Notes under the pieces: model-generated | What the model saw: the letters and a program-made list of their open reading frames with translations, nothing else | The model's database searches: none | Told to the model about the DNA's origin: nothing | Part shown: piece by piece, positions 7,085 to 14,862 of the stretch | Position numbering within the stretch: the stretch's first letter is position 1 | How the letters are laid out: the number at the start of each line of letters is the position of its first letter | Origin: Paenibacillus rigui | Lineage (GTDB): Bacteria; Bacillota; Bacilli; Paenibacillales; NBRC-103111 | DNA length: 64,000 nucleotides | Assembly: GCF_002234615.1 (NCBI RefSeq) | Contig: NZ_NMQW01000052.1 | Span: 62,001 to 126,000, forward strand | Direction: 5' to 3' | Position numbers and translations under genes: made by a program

Positions 7085-8191
7085 TTAATTGAATCGACTT
7101 GCCACTTCCTCAAACAAAATGGTGCGCCCTTCGGCAATCGATTGGTAGCATGCATCCACGGCGGACATCGTCAGCAGGTTGTCCCTGCCGCTAATCTCGG
7201 GTTCGCTGTCCGTCTCAACCGCACGAAGCAGTTGAGCCATTGTTCCTTGAAATGCATCCGGGAACCATACCTCATCCCAGGTTGGACGTTGCCACCCAAT
7301 CGGCGATTTTTTGGTCGTATATTCGATCGTACTGGGTGTCCGCTCCGGGTAGGAGGGCCATCCAATCGTCCCTTGTGCCAGACCCTCCAGTCCAACGACT
7401 CTCCATTTGATGTACATGTCTTTCTCGGTGCCTTCGCCAGGCCATGCCCAGACATCGTCAAGACTTGTCGCCAGCAGCTCGTTCGCGTACTGGAACGAAT
7501 ATTGGGAAATACCGTCAATATGCGGGAAGGCCGTTCGCGGGTCCCGCCTTGCGACAGCCGTGATTTTCAACGGGTTGCCGAACAAGTATCGGAATGTATC
7601 GATATGGTGGATGCCCATGTTCAAAATTTCGACGTTCTCGTATTGATGCAAAAAATCCTGCCAGTGGGGAATCGCACGCATTTCGATCGTGGCCAAGACG
7701 GGTAGTCCCAGGTCTCCCCGGTCCAGAAGCGCCTTGAGGGCACGGATCGATTGATCGTAACGCATATTCGAATTAACACCTAATTTGATGCCCGCCTCTT
7801 CACAAAGTTTGACGATTTCGAAGGCTTCGCTTGAATTCATGGCCAACGGCTTTTGACACAAAATACCTTTGATGTGCTTCTGCTTTACGGCTTTTTTTAC
7901 CACCTCCAGCTGCTTATCCGGCGGAATGGCAATGTCCAAAATCTCGATCTCTGGATCACTTATGAGCTCTTCCCACGTTGCATACACCTTCCCGATTCCC
8001 CGCTGCTCCGCCACCGCTTTGGCATTTGCAAATGTCCTTGAGGCTATGGCTACTGGAGTAAATCCCGCATCCCGGTAGGCGACTAGGTGACAGTCCCTCA
8101 TAATAAACCCGGAACCGATACAGCCGATTCTGAAATCTTTCCGCTTCGGCAGCTGCGGTCGAATCGATAAACCCAAATCCATTGAATTCAA
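7085..8191 (-). CDS. Gfo/Idh/MocA-family NAD(P)-dependent oxidoreductase
   Basis: A 368-residue sugar or cyclitol dehydrogenase. The Rossmann signature is IGCIGSGF (22-29). The family Glu-Lys-Pro motif appears here as CQKP (112-115), keeping the catalytic Lys but replacing Glu by Gln. The HHID segment (195-198) supplies the usual active-site His and Asp. The start is TTG at 8191, because AAGGAGG lies 7 nt upstream; the next ATG would leave 16 nt. It is the second gene of the AraC-linked operon and probably oxidises a ring hydroxyl, before the isomerase and oxygenase steps or as part of a redox cycle. Confidence 0.88.
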   Translation of the reverse strand: MNSMDLGLSIRPQLPKRKDFRIGCIGSGFIMRDCHLVAYRDAGFTPVAIASRTFANAKAVAEQRGIGKVYATWEELISDPEIEILDIAIPPDKQLEVVKKAVKQKHIKGILCQKPLAMNSSEAFEIVKLCEEAGIKLGVNSNMRYDQSIRALKALLDRGDLGLPVLATIEMRAIPHWQDFLHQYENVEILNMGIHHIDTFRYLFGNPLKITAVARRDPRTAFPHIDGISQYSFQYANELLATSLDDVWAWPGEGTEKDMYIKWRVVGLEGLAQGTIGWPSYPERTPSTIEYTTKKSPIGWQRPTWDEVWFPDAFQGTMAQLLRAVETDSEPEISGRDNLLTMSAVDACYQSIAEGRTILFEEVASRFN

Positions 8192-8231
8192 GTTGATTCC
8201 TCCTTATAGTGAAAAGTGCATAACGAAACCG

Positions 8232-9224
8232 TCAGCCCAGCGCTTCAGTCCACATGGAAGTCTCAAAATGGAACACTTCTCCCGGCATGAGGCCTCTGGC
8301 TCCTGTCCGTTCATGTTCATAAGGCAAATTAAATGCGTCGGTAACATACGTATAAGGCTCCAAAGAATAAGCCGAAGACCAGTCCGGACGGAACAGCACC
8401 AGATAAGGGAACTCCGGACCGAGACGAAAGCGGATGGAATACGCGCTATCCGGTATGTCGATTCGGCAGACGGCCCCTCCTTCCTTAAGGGTAATCAGCG
8501 AGCAGCCCAGCTCGGAATACTCGGAAATCGAAACGCCCTCGTTAAGACTCCGGCTGAACTCGGTCTGTGAAGGCAGGCCCCTGACCATTGCCTGGGAAGT
8601 GACGGGCCATTCCTCCAAGGCGGGAGCATGGAGAATGATTTCTTTTCCACGCTGGAACGGTAGGGAAAAATATGGATGAAGCCCGAATGCAAAAGGCGAC
8701 TCTTCCTCTCCGTCGTTTACTATGGTGCCTTCCAAATAAAGCCGTCCCTCCAATAACCGGAAAGTTGCCGTAAAGGTTAAGGAATGAGGGAAATAAGCCA
8801 TGAGGTCCGGATGGGAGGCATAGCTAAAACGGCTTGTTACATAAGCTCCGCCCTCGCTCGATACCCCCTCTTCCACGACCTCCCAGGCCCGTTTACACAG
8901 CTCCCCATGCAGATGAAAATCCGGAGGCTCGTTAATAGGCAAGCGGTATTCCCTTCCCCGGTAGCCGAACCTTCCCTTATGTACACGATTGGGGGGAAAC
9001 AAGATAGGCATGCCGTACTGGAAGGGTGCATACGCTTCCTTTTGTAACATCTGCAAAAGGGCCGGCGGCTCGATAACCGGATGACCGCCGCTTTCAAAGC
9101 GGATTAGATTGTTCCCGATGCCGGGAATGATCTCAGCTATGGAGCCGGTTGCGGGTTCCCTGAGAACAACGATATCCATTCCCTCTCTGGCCATCCATTC
9201 CACCGATGCCGAATCACTTGTCAA
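8232..9224 (-). CDS. Aldose 1-epimerase (galactose mutarotase-like)
   Basis: A 330-residue cytosolic beta-sandwich protein interconverting anomers of an aldose. Substrate and catalytic positions are H104/H106 (FHLHGE), H183 (FGLHPYF) and E289 (SLEPYTYVTD), matching the His/Glu acid-base pair of mutarotases. The TTG at 9224 is chosen because AAAGGAGG is 8 nt upstream and no in-frame ATG lies closer. It is the first gene of the leftward operon, directly behind the TATAAT and cre site of the divergent AraC region. Its presence implies that the substrate enters as a free reducing sugar rather than a phosphorylated one. Confidence 0.87.
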   Translation of the reverse strand: MTSDSASVEWMAREGMDIVVLREPATGSIAEIIPGIGNNLIRFESGGHPVIEPPALLQMLQKEAYAPFQYGMPILFPPNRVHKGRFGYRGREYRLPINEPPDFHLHGELCKRAWEVVEEGVSSEGGAYVTSRFSYASHPDLMAYFPHSLTFTATFRLLEGRLYLEGTIVNDGEEESPFAFGLHPYFSLPFQRGKEIILHAPALEEWPVTSQAMVRGLPSQTEFSRSLNEGVSISEYSELGCSLITLKEGGAVCRIDIPDSAYSIRFRLGPEFPYLVLFRPDWSSAYSLEPYTYVTDAFNLPYEHERTGARGLMPGEVFHFETSMWTEALG

Positions 9225-9239
9225 TGCACATCCCTCCTT

Positions 9240-9266
9240 TGGTAACGCTTTCTAGAAATCATTATA
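9240..9266 (-). promoter_or_regulatory. Operon -10 box with cre-like site at the start of transcription
   Basis: Minus-strand TATAAT (9266-9261) is perfect but has no good -35, as expected where an AraC activator recruits polymerase. TGGTAACGCTTTCT (9240-9253) matches 12 of 14 cre positions and would sit at about +1 to +14, a standard place for CcpA repression. Confidence 0.55.
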
Positions 9267-9407
9267 GGAAAAGTCCTCTCCCTTGTATTTAGCAAAAAGC
9301 AACATTTAAGTTGCCGAAATCACTTTTTTGAAAATTTGGATAACGCCTCGTTAAAACATACAGGTTAACCAGGTCAGCCCTACAGGATTAGAGCCGAAAG
9401 TAAGCTG

Positions 9408-9438
9408 TTGACTTCTTATCTTTCCGGGTTGCTAGAAT
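9408..9438 (+). promoter_or_regulatory. Promoter of the AraC regulator gene
   Basis: TTGACT (9408-9413), a 19-nt spacer and TAGAAT (9433-9438), with a TGC extended -10 that offsets the long spacer. It lies about 50 nt before the GTG start. The 9254-9407 stretch between the divergent promoters probably holds the AraC sites, but no clear direct repeat was identified. Confidence 0.5.
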
Positions 9439-9489
9439 CATTATTTTTTGATTACAATGAATCTATTGAATTGGTGAGGAGTGATCGGT

Positions 9490-10356
9490 GTGGAACGTGC
9501 TCCGCATGAAGATCAGGAATACTTCGCTTTGAGTCCTGAGGAGACGATACTCAGGCTGTTTAACTATTACTTTCCTCCCTATATTACGTTAGCCAGCCGC
9601 TTCGATTTTTTGCATGGGGAGGAAGAGTTGTACAGAAACCGGCGCTTGAAGCAATATTTATTGGAATATGTAGAGGATGGAAGCGCAGATTTCATGCTCG
9701 GAGAAAAGCCTATGCCGGTAAAACAAGGAGATCTCTTTCTGATTCGGCCCGATCATCCCCACACGATCCATGGGAAAGCCGGAAGTCCTTACAAGTGCAT
9801 TAGCATCTTGTTTCATTTCGGACAAAGCAAGAACTTTCCGCTATCCGATTTGCTTCCGAAAGAGACGTATCTCGGCACGATTCGCGGCCTGCCGCTTGAA
9901 GACCAGCTGCATCAGCTAGTCCACAATTATCAGGACCCCCATTGGGTCAATCAGTTGAGGTGCCAGCATATCTTGATCGGCATTCTGCTGCAGCTGCTGA
10001 CATCTGCGGCGCCGTTCGCCTTGAATCAAACCCGTTCAGGAGCAAGGGTCGAATTGGCTAGGCGTTACTTGGAGCAGCATTATGCGGAGAATATTACTTT
10101 GGAGCAGCTGGAGTCTGTCTCTGAATTAAGCCGCAATTATTTGCTGAGCAAATTCAAACAGTTCTACAATCTGTCACCCATGAAATATTTGAGATGGATT
10201 CGCATCCAACGGGCCAAAGAGCTCGCGGCCAACACCAGTCTCTCGGTCAATGAAATCGCCATTCGGGTAGGCTATGCCGATGTGCACACATTCGGCAGGA
10301 TGTTCAAGGCCGAGACTGGTATGAGCCTGACGCAGTTCAGCTCCAGTATTAAATAA
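9490..10356 (+). CDS. AraC-family transcriptional regulator
   Basis: A 288-residue regulator with an N-terminal cupin-like sensing domain (about 30-110, including RPDHPHTIHGK) and a C-terminal double helix-turn-helix (about 190-285: ITLEQLESVSELSRNYL, then VNEIAIRVGYADVHTFGRMF), the AraC signature. The GTG at 9490 is preferred over the GTG at 9481, because GAGGAG (9476-9481) lies 8 nt upstream of the former and overlaps the latter. It is divergent from the mutarotase-led operon, so it probably activates that operon when its sugar is bound. It converges with the secreted stalk-domain gene, with only 20 nt between the stops. Confidence 0.9.
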   Translation: MERAPHEDQEYFALSPEETILRLFNYYFPPYITLASRFDFLHGEEELYRNRRLKQYLLEYVEDGSADFMLGEKPMPVKQGDLFLIRPDHPHTIHGKAGSPYKCISILFHFGQSKNFPLSDLLPKETYLGTIRGLPLEDQLHQLVHNYQDPHWVNQLRCQHILIGILLQLLTSAAPFALNQTRSGARVELARRYLEQHYAENITLEQLESVSELSRNYLLSKFKQFYNLSPMKYLRWIRIQRAKELAANTSLSVNEIAIRVGYADVHTFGRMFKAETGMSLTQFSSSIK

Positions 10357-10376
10357 ATAAAATCGGAAGGAACTCC

Positions 10377-11954
10377 CTACGATTGCAGCAGCATGACATA
10401 GAAATAGCCTTCACTGCTGTAACCCGGCCCCCGCGGCGTGGCCACCGGACTGAACAGCTGCACTTGGTACAGTCCGCTGCCTTTGCTTAAAGAAAGCGCC
10501 ATACGGAACGTGCCGTCATTAACACCCACAAGATCCTGCGAAGTAAAGGGAACGAAGCCATGACCATCTTCAAACTTGGCGACAGTAAACGCAAAGCTCG
10601 AAGTCGTGTTCCCGGTGAGCGTCAGATTTGACGCATTGGTCTTAATATACCCCTCTTCGCTTTGATCTAGCTTGAAGCCAGGGATGTTGACACTTAGCGG
10701 AACCGCTTTGTAGTTGGTCTGTACGGGGTACGAAGCTGAATACAGGATGCGGTTGCCCTGAACCAGCTCTGCATGGATACCGTTATTTCCCAAATGCAGT
10801 CGAATTGGCGCTTCCATCCAGGAGACTCTCTCTCCCTTGTCCCCTGTCTTCTGCATTGCCGAGATGAGATTGCCGAAGATGCCGTCATTATCCAGCTTTA
10901 GAGCCATTCCTCCGTTCAATGAAAAGTCCCAAGGAGGCTCCGTCGCAGCCGCCCTAACGGTTAGCTTGTCGCTGTCCTCCTGAGTGGGGAAGCCATAATC
11001 CTTGACATCGTAACTCGTATACCGAATCCATAGATTCCGGGTATTCTGGTTCCATTTTCCGATGTAACCAAACATACGTTCCAGATCGATGCTATACAAA
11101 TAAATTTCTCCATCCTTCATCTTCGGCGGGAAGATCAGCTCGTAAGTTTCCATAGCCTGCCCGCCCCAATACGTGTCCGCCTGTTTGCTCCCCGGCTGAA
11201 TGGAGAAGGAATAGAGCCCGTCACTAAGCCGAATGCTCTTGCCGCCTGTATCCTGGAATTTTGTAAATCCAAATTTGTCTGCGAAAAAATCGAGCTTCAT
11301 ATAAGGCAGACCGTCCTCCCCGAACCCCACCTTTTCCTCTTCATAAAACTGTCCCTCTTCCCTGAAATCAAAGGTAAGGTTCACATCCTTTACCGTGCGG
11401 AGAACAAGGTCCGCTCCCGCTTCCCGCCAAGCTTCCCGCGTTCCCTCCCCAGCATGGGGCTTCGATTGAAACCGGATCGTCCGTTCCGCTTCGCTCCACG
11501 TTACCGTGCCGAAGACATCAAGATCGTTCAGGACGATTGCCGTCCGTCCGTCGATGTTGAAGGAACGAAGTGGTGTATCTCCATAATAGGCCTGAATGTC
11601 GGTGTACAGCACATCCTTCAGGTACGTTCCGATCGGTAGACCATCAGGATCTTTTCGAGACGCCGATTCTGCCGTAGCCTGCTCCCCCGCAGCCTTAGGC
11701 TCAATCCGCAGCGTCCTCGCACGTGGCGACCACGCCACATCAAAGCCGATTTCCCGCAAATCCTCGGCCGCTATAGCCGTTTCTCCCGCGATATTCATGG
11801 AAGGCACTAGCTTTCCGTTCACATAGGCGGCGATATCGGTGGAGACCACCTCGCCTGCCCGATCCCCAATAGAGCTGGCCTCCGCCGTACACCGGTCTTC
11901 CAACATGAAGAAGCAGCAAGCTAAAAGCATCCCGCCAACCCATCGATTTCTCAT
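10377..11954 (-). CDS. Secreted protein with two copper-amine-oxidase-N-like stalk domains
   Basis: A 525-residue exported protein. A signal peptide covers about residues 1-25 (hydrophobic VGGMLLACCFFML). Two related stalk-type beta modules follow at about 40-85 (IAAYVNGKLVPSMNIAGETA) and 115-160 (IQAYYGDTPLRSFNIDGRTA), both with the AI-xxDL pattern of copper-amine-oxidase N-terminal-like domains common in Paenibacillus surface proteins. The remainder is beta-rich and not recognised. The ATG at 11954 is used because GGAGG lies 8 nt before it. It is monocistronic and has no obvious link to either neighbour. Confidence 0.7.
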   Translation of the reverse strand: MRNRWVGGMLLACCFFMLEDRCTAEASSIGDRAGEVVSTDIAAYVNGKLVPSMNIAGETAIAAEDLREIGFDVAWSPRARTLRIEPKAAGEQATAESASRKDPDGLPIGTYLKDVLYTDIQAYYGDTPLRSFNIDGRTAIVLNDLDVFGTVTWSEAERTIRFQSKPHAGEGTREAWREAGADLVLRTVKDVNLTFDFREEGQFYEEEKVGFGEDGLPYMKLDFFADKFGFTKFQDTGGKSIRLSDGLYSFSIQPGSKQADTYWGGQAMETYELIFPPKMKDGEIYLYSIDLERMFGYIGKWNQNTRNLWIRYTSYDVKDYGFPTQEDSDKLTVRAAATEPPWDFSLNGGMALKLDNDGIFGNLISAMQKTGDKGERVSWMEAPIRLHLGNNGIHAELVQGNRILYSASYPVQTNYKAVPLSVNIPGFKLDQSEEGYIKTNASNLTLTGNTTSSFAFTVAKFEDGHGFVPFTSQDLVGVNDGTFRMALSLSKGSGLYQVQLFSPVATPRGPGYSSEGYFYVMLLQS

Positions 11955-12021
11955 GATCTTTGCCTCCATCTCGTCATTCATTCTAAGACTTTAGACTATG
12001 ACGAATAGGATAAAGTTGCAT

Positions 12022-12046
12022 TATTTCCCATAAGTAATGGGAAATA
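12022..12046. promoter_or_regulatory. Perfect inverted repeat upstream of the stalk-domain gene
   Basis: TATTTCCCAT, 5 nt, ATGGGAAATA, about 70 nt before the start at 11954. It could be an operator or an mRNA hairpin. No convincing promoter was found beside it in the 210-nt gap. Confidence 0.4.
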
Positions 12047-12128
12047 GTGTTCAATTCTCATCAGCTTTCTCATAACAAATTACCACAGACTGGAATTGCC
12101 CTACCCCGTTTGCTCATCAAATAATAAA

Positions 12129-12154
12129 TAGGAGCGGTTAAATTCCCGCTCCTA
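12129..12154 (-). terminator. Intrinsic terminator after the PepSY gene
   Basis: TAGGAGCGG and CCGCTCCTA pair perfectly around an 8-nt loop, 15 nt after the stop at 12169; on minus it is followed by the T-rich TTATTATTTGATG. Confidence 0.7.
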
Positions 12155-12168
12155 GGTACTACAAATGC

Positions 12169-13539
12169 CTACTTGGCAATATTCACATTTTGAAATTTAT
12201 TTTTGAAAGAAAAAATCATTTCAATCAATACTACCAAAATTAAGGAAATGCCAAATAGCGGCATAATACAACCTAAGATCACCATGAAAATAATAAATCC
12301 AATCGATAGCTTACTCGATAGGTTCGGCGGAGCCGACACGGAATTTTTCTTTTTCCGGGTTAGCCACGTTTTAAAGCCCCAGAACATGACAAGCAGGAAT
12401 GAAAGACAAACAATCAGATTGATTACTTTATTGAGCCAGCCAAATAAGTGACCTTCATGCAGTGGGATTCCCCACGTAAACCATTTTGCTAGAATGCCAT
12501 AATCTTGATAGCCTACTTTTGAAATCAATTTGCCACTATACTGATCAAAATAGGTTGTTACTTCATCATACGGGCTAACGTCTAAGCCGGTTACTCCCGT
12601 ATTACTTCCTTTAGAAACGGTATAAACGCCTTTTTCACCTTTTGGGTAAATAATGGAGTATGGCTTGGAAATATTTGCTTTCTCCGCCTCGTTCATCAAC
12701 TGTTGGACCGTGATCATTCCGCTTGGTTTGGACATATTGTCCATTTGAGCCATACCGTTATGTTCGGCATGAGAACCTTCGCTGGATGCCGGCGGCTCAT
12801 TTTTACGAGTAGCCCAAGGTATTTCGCTCATATCTGAAGTGGGCGGATTTTGTTTTAATGCTGGAATTCCGATAGACGGATGCTTTTGAGCTGCTGAATA
12901 TATAAAATCGCCCATAAAGGCAGACCAAGGTAACCCGGTAAAAATAATGATAACCATTGGAAAGGTAATGATTGTACCTAATAGCGCATGCCATTTCAGA
13001 TTTTTTTGCCGTTTGGTTGGATTCGGCTCCTTCTTTAATGCCCTTCCCTTGAATGTCATGTAAATACCGGAAAGCAGCAGGAAGATTGCCCAACATGCGG
13101 CCAATTCAACTAAGTAGTTGACAAGAGTTCCTCCCACGAAGAGTGAACTATGGACCTCTCTCATTACATTGGAAAACGTATATTTCGGATTTTGGCTGCC
13201 GACAATTTGATAGTTGGAATCTAAAAATACATATTTTTGATCGCCATCTTTATTTGTCATCGTTAAACGTGTATTGTACGGATCCTCTAACGCAATAATT
13301 TTTGAAACCGAATAATCCTTGAATGTTTGCTGTGCCTTTTCAATACCTTGATCAATCGTCAATTGTTCTATTTGGGTGCTTTTGTTAAAAAATTCATTCT
13401 TGTACATATTATTTTCTACATTTGTGTAAAACAAATACCCAATACCGCTTAATGTTAGTGTAATAAGAAGTGGCGTCATAAATAATGCTGCATAAAAATG
13501 CCACCGCCAAAAACGATTATAATTATTTTTCTCCATCAT
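12169..13539 (-). CDS. PepSY-associated transmembrane protein
   Basis: A 456-residue integral membrane protein of the PepSY_TM family. Predicted membrane helices lie at about 14-38, 138-162, 186-206, 370-392 and 417-442, with PepSY-like extracytoplasmic segments between (near 55-120 and 285-350). Conserved features are the N-terminal RFWRWHFYAALFM, the LKWHALLGT helix start and IPLHEGHLFGW. A His/Met-rich stretch (HAEHNGMAQMDNMSK) could bind metal. Relatives are often encoded with metal-uptake or reductase functions, and copper-related genes lie next door. Its biochemical role is not established. The ATG pair at 13539 follows GGGAAATGG. Confidence 0.78.
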   Translation of the reverse strand: MMEKNNYNRFWRWHFYAALFMTPLLITLTLSGIGYLFYTNVENNMYKNEFFNKSTQIEQLTIDQGIEKAQQTFKDYSVSKIIALEDPYNTRLTMTNKDGDQKYVFLDSNYQIVGSQNPKYTFSNVMREVHSSLFVGGTLVNYLVELAACWAIFLLLSGIYMTFKGRALKKEPNPTKRQKNLKWHALLGTIITFPMVIIIFTGLPWSAFMGDFIYSAAQKHPSIGIPALKQNPPTSDMSEIPWATRKNEPPASSEGSHAEHNGMAQMDNMSKPSGMITVQQLMNEAEKANISKPYSIIYPKGEKGVYTVSKGSNTGVTGLDVSPYDEVTTYFDQYSGKLISKVGYQDYGILAKWFTWGIPLHEGHLFGWLNKVINLIVCLSFLLVMFWGFKTWLTRKKKNSVSAPPNLSSKLSIGFIIFMVILGCIMPLFGISLILVVLIEMIFSFKNKFQNVNIAK

Positions 13540-13596
13540 CCATTTCCCTTCAATTTTCTTGCCAGCCTTTTTCTATTATAGCGGTACGGTTTCACG

Positions 13597-14241
13597 TTAC
13601 AATGACTCAAACGGGCTATATTCTGCTCCCTTGGTCTCTGTAGTTTCAAGCTGCTGATCGTGCCCTACAGGTTGTTTATCTTCCGCTGCCAAGGCTTGAT
13701 GCAGGCTGCCAACAGCCACTAGCATCATGACATCCATAAACAAGATCATTAGCAAGGGATGCTCCTGCATGATCATGACACCCAGCATCGCCCCCATCAT
13801 ACCGCTCATCACACCGGATAAGATGCCGTCTAATGCGGCTATCCAGCTATGAGATTGACCTGCAAGTATTCCGGCTGCAACGCCGATCGTAACTCCTATT
13901 ACCGTAGCGTAGAATATGGACTGCAGCCAGATTCCGAGGAGCGTTCCGCCAATCAGTCCTATCATCATCGCTACAGTCATGGACGCCATCATCGCGGTCA
14001 TCTTGCTAAGCCTTGACGCACTTGCCCGAAGCCGTATGATTAAGGCTCCCGCTGCAACAATTACAGCTAGCGCCGATATCGTGCCTACACTGATCATTCC
14101 CGGAGCCCCTCCAGTGCTCACAACATTCTCGGTTTCATGATTGTGATCGTGCTCAGCTGCCAAAGCCAAAGGTGCTGTCACCATAATACTAATCAACACA
14201 ATCAACATGCATAATGCAGACTTAACTCCATTCATTATCAT
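13597..14241 (-). CDS. His-rich exported or membrane protein of unknown function
   Basis: About 214 residues. A cleavable-looking signal ends in PLALAA; a His-rich mature start (AEHDHNHETE) follows, then four or five Gly/Met-rich hydrophobic helices (about 50-70, 82-105, 108-130, 138-155, 160-180) and a charged tail. I do not recognise a family. The N-terminal His cluster and Met-rich helices suggest metal handling, in keeping with the PepSY, SCO and Nos-type neighbours. The start is uncertain: ATG 14241 (GGAGGTG 10 nt upstream) or ATG 14235 are both possible. It is 57 nt upstream of the PepSY gene on the same strand and probably co-transcribed. Confidence 0.6.
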   Translation of the reverse strand: MIMNGVKSALCMLIVLISIMVTAPLALAAEHDHNHETENVVSTGGAPGMISVGTISALAVIVAAGALIIRLRASASRLSKMTAMMASMTVAMMIGLIGGTLLGIWLQSIFYATVIGVTIGVAAGILAGQSHSWIAALDGILSGVMSGMMGAMLGVMIMQEHPLLMILFMDVMMLVAVGSLHQALAAEDKQPVGHDQQLETTETKGAEYSPFESL

Positions 14242-14322
14242 TTCCTCAAACACCTCCATAAAATTTGGCTCATTTTATTAATGCTTTTCTCTCTATCATA
14301 GTCGCTTGCATACAAAATAGTC

Positions 14323-14338
14323 TGACCCGATCGGGTCA
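14323..14338. promoter_or_regulatory. Perfect 16-bp palindrome in a divergent intergenic region
   Basis: TGACCCGATCGGGTCA is fully self-complementary and lies between the His-rich membrane gene (minus) and the cytochrome c gene (plus). Its size and symmetry suit a dimeric repressor, for example of the TetR class. The rest of the 255-nt gap holds a possible TATAGT -10 near 14465 for the cytochrome c gene and nothing else clear. Confidence 0.5.
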
Positions 14339-14496
14339 TTTTACTTTTTGTTGGATAAGAAAACTCTCCTCAAGATGTAAGTTCCGGATTTGCACTTCCT
14401 TCTTATCAAGCGCATCACTCTATAACTCTAAAGAGCTATATACAACCTTTCATTCAAAATGCTAGTATAGTTTCGACATTTAAGGAGGGATAATGT

Positions 14497-14862
14497 ATGT
14501 ATAAATGGATCATGTCCATCTTGCTTGGAGCTGCCTGTGTAGTCGGATTAGGTGTATTATTCATGCAGACGGCTGAACGTCAGGGTCAAACCAAGCAAGA
14601 AGCTTCCGCACCTGCGCTCCCCGATACGCCACTGAACATCCAAGCAGCGGAAGCAAGTTATAAACAGTCGTGTATTTCATGCCATGGCAATGATTTGGCT
14701 GGCAAAATCGGGCCGAACCTGCAAAAAGCAGGCAGTAAGCTATCGGATCAACAGTTGTATACAATAATACAAAATGGACGCGGAGGCATGCCTGCCTTTA
14801 AAAATACGTTAAAAGATGATGAGATTATTAATCTGGCCAAATGGCTTGCGGAGAAAAAATGA
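14497..14862 (+). CDS. Membrane-anchored small c-type cytochrome
   Basis: A 121-residue cytochrome c551-like electron carrier on the outer face of the membrane. An uncleaved N-terminal helix (about 5-24) anchors it; the haem site is CISCH (C59, C62, H63) and the distal Met ligand is M98 in GGMPAF. Relatives are the CccA/CccB cytochromes of Bacillus, which donate electrons to terminal oxidases. AAGGAGG precedes the ATG. Its stop overlaps the start of the SCO gene (ATGA), so the two are translationally coupled; this supports a shared role in cytochrome oxidase function. Confidence 0.9.
   Translation: MYKWIMSILLGAACVVGLGVLFMQTAERQGQTKQEASAPALPDTPLNIQAAEASYKQSCISCHGNDLAGKIGPNLQKAGSKLSDQQLYTIIQNGRGGMPAFKNTLKDDEIINLAKWLAEKK

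Noticed and set aside
14265-14465. 66-codon plus-strand ORF across the TGACCCGATCGGGTCA palindrome
   Set aside because: No Shine-Dalgarno site and it covers the regulatory gap between divergent genes.
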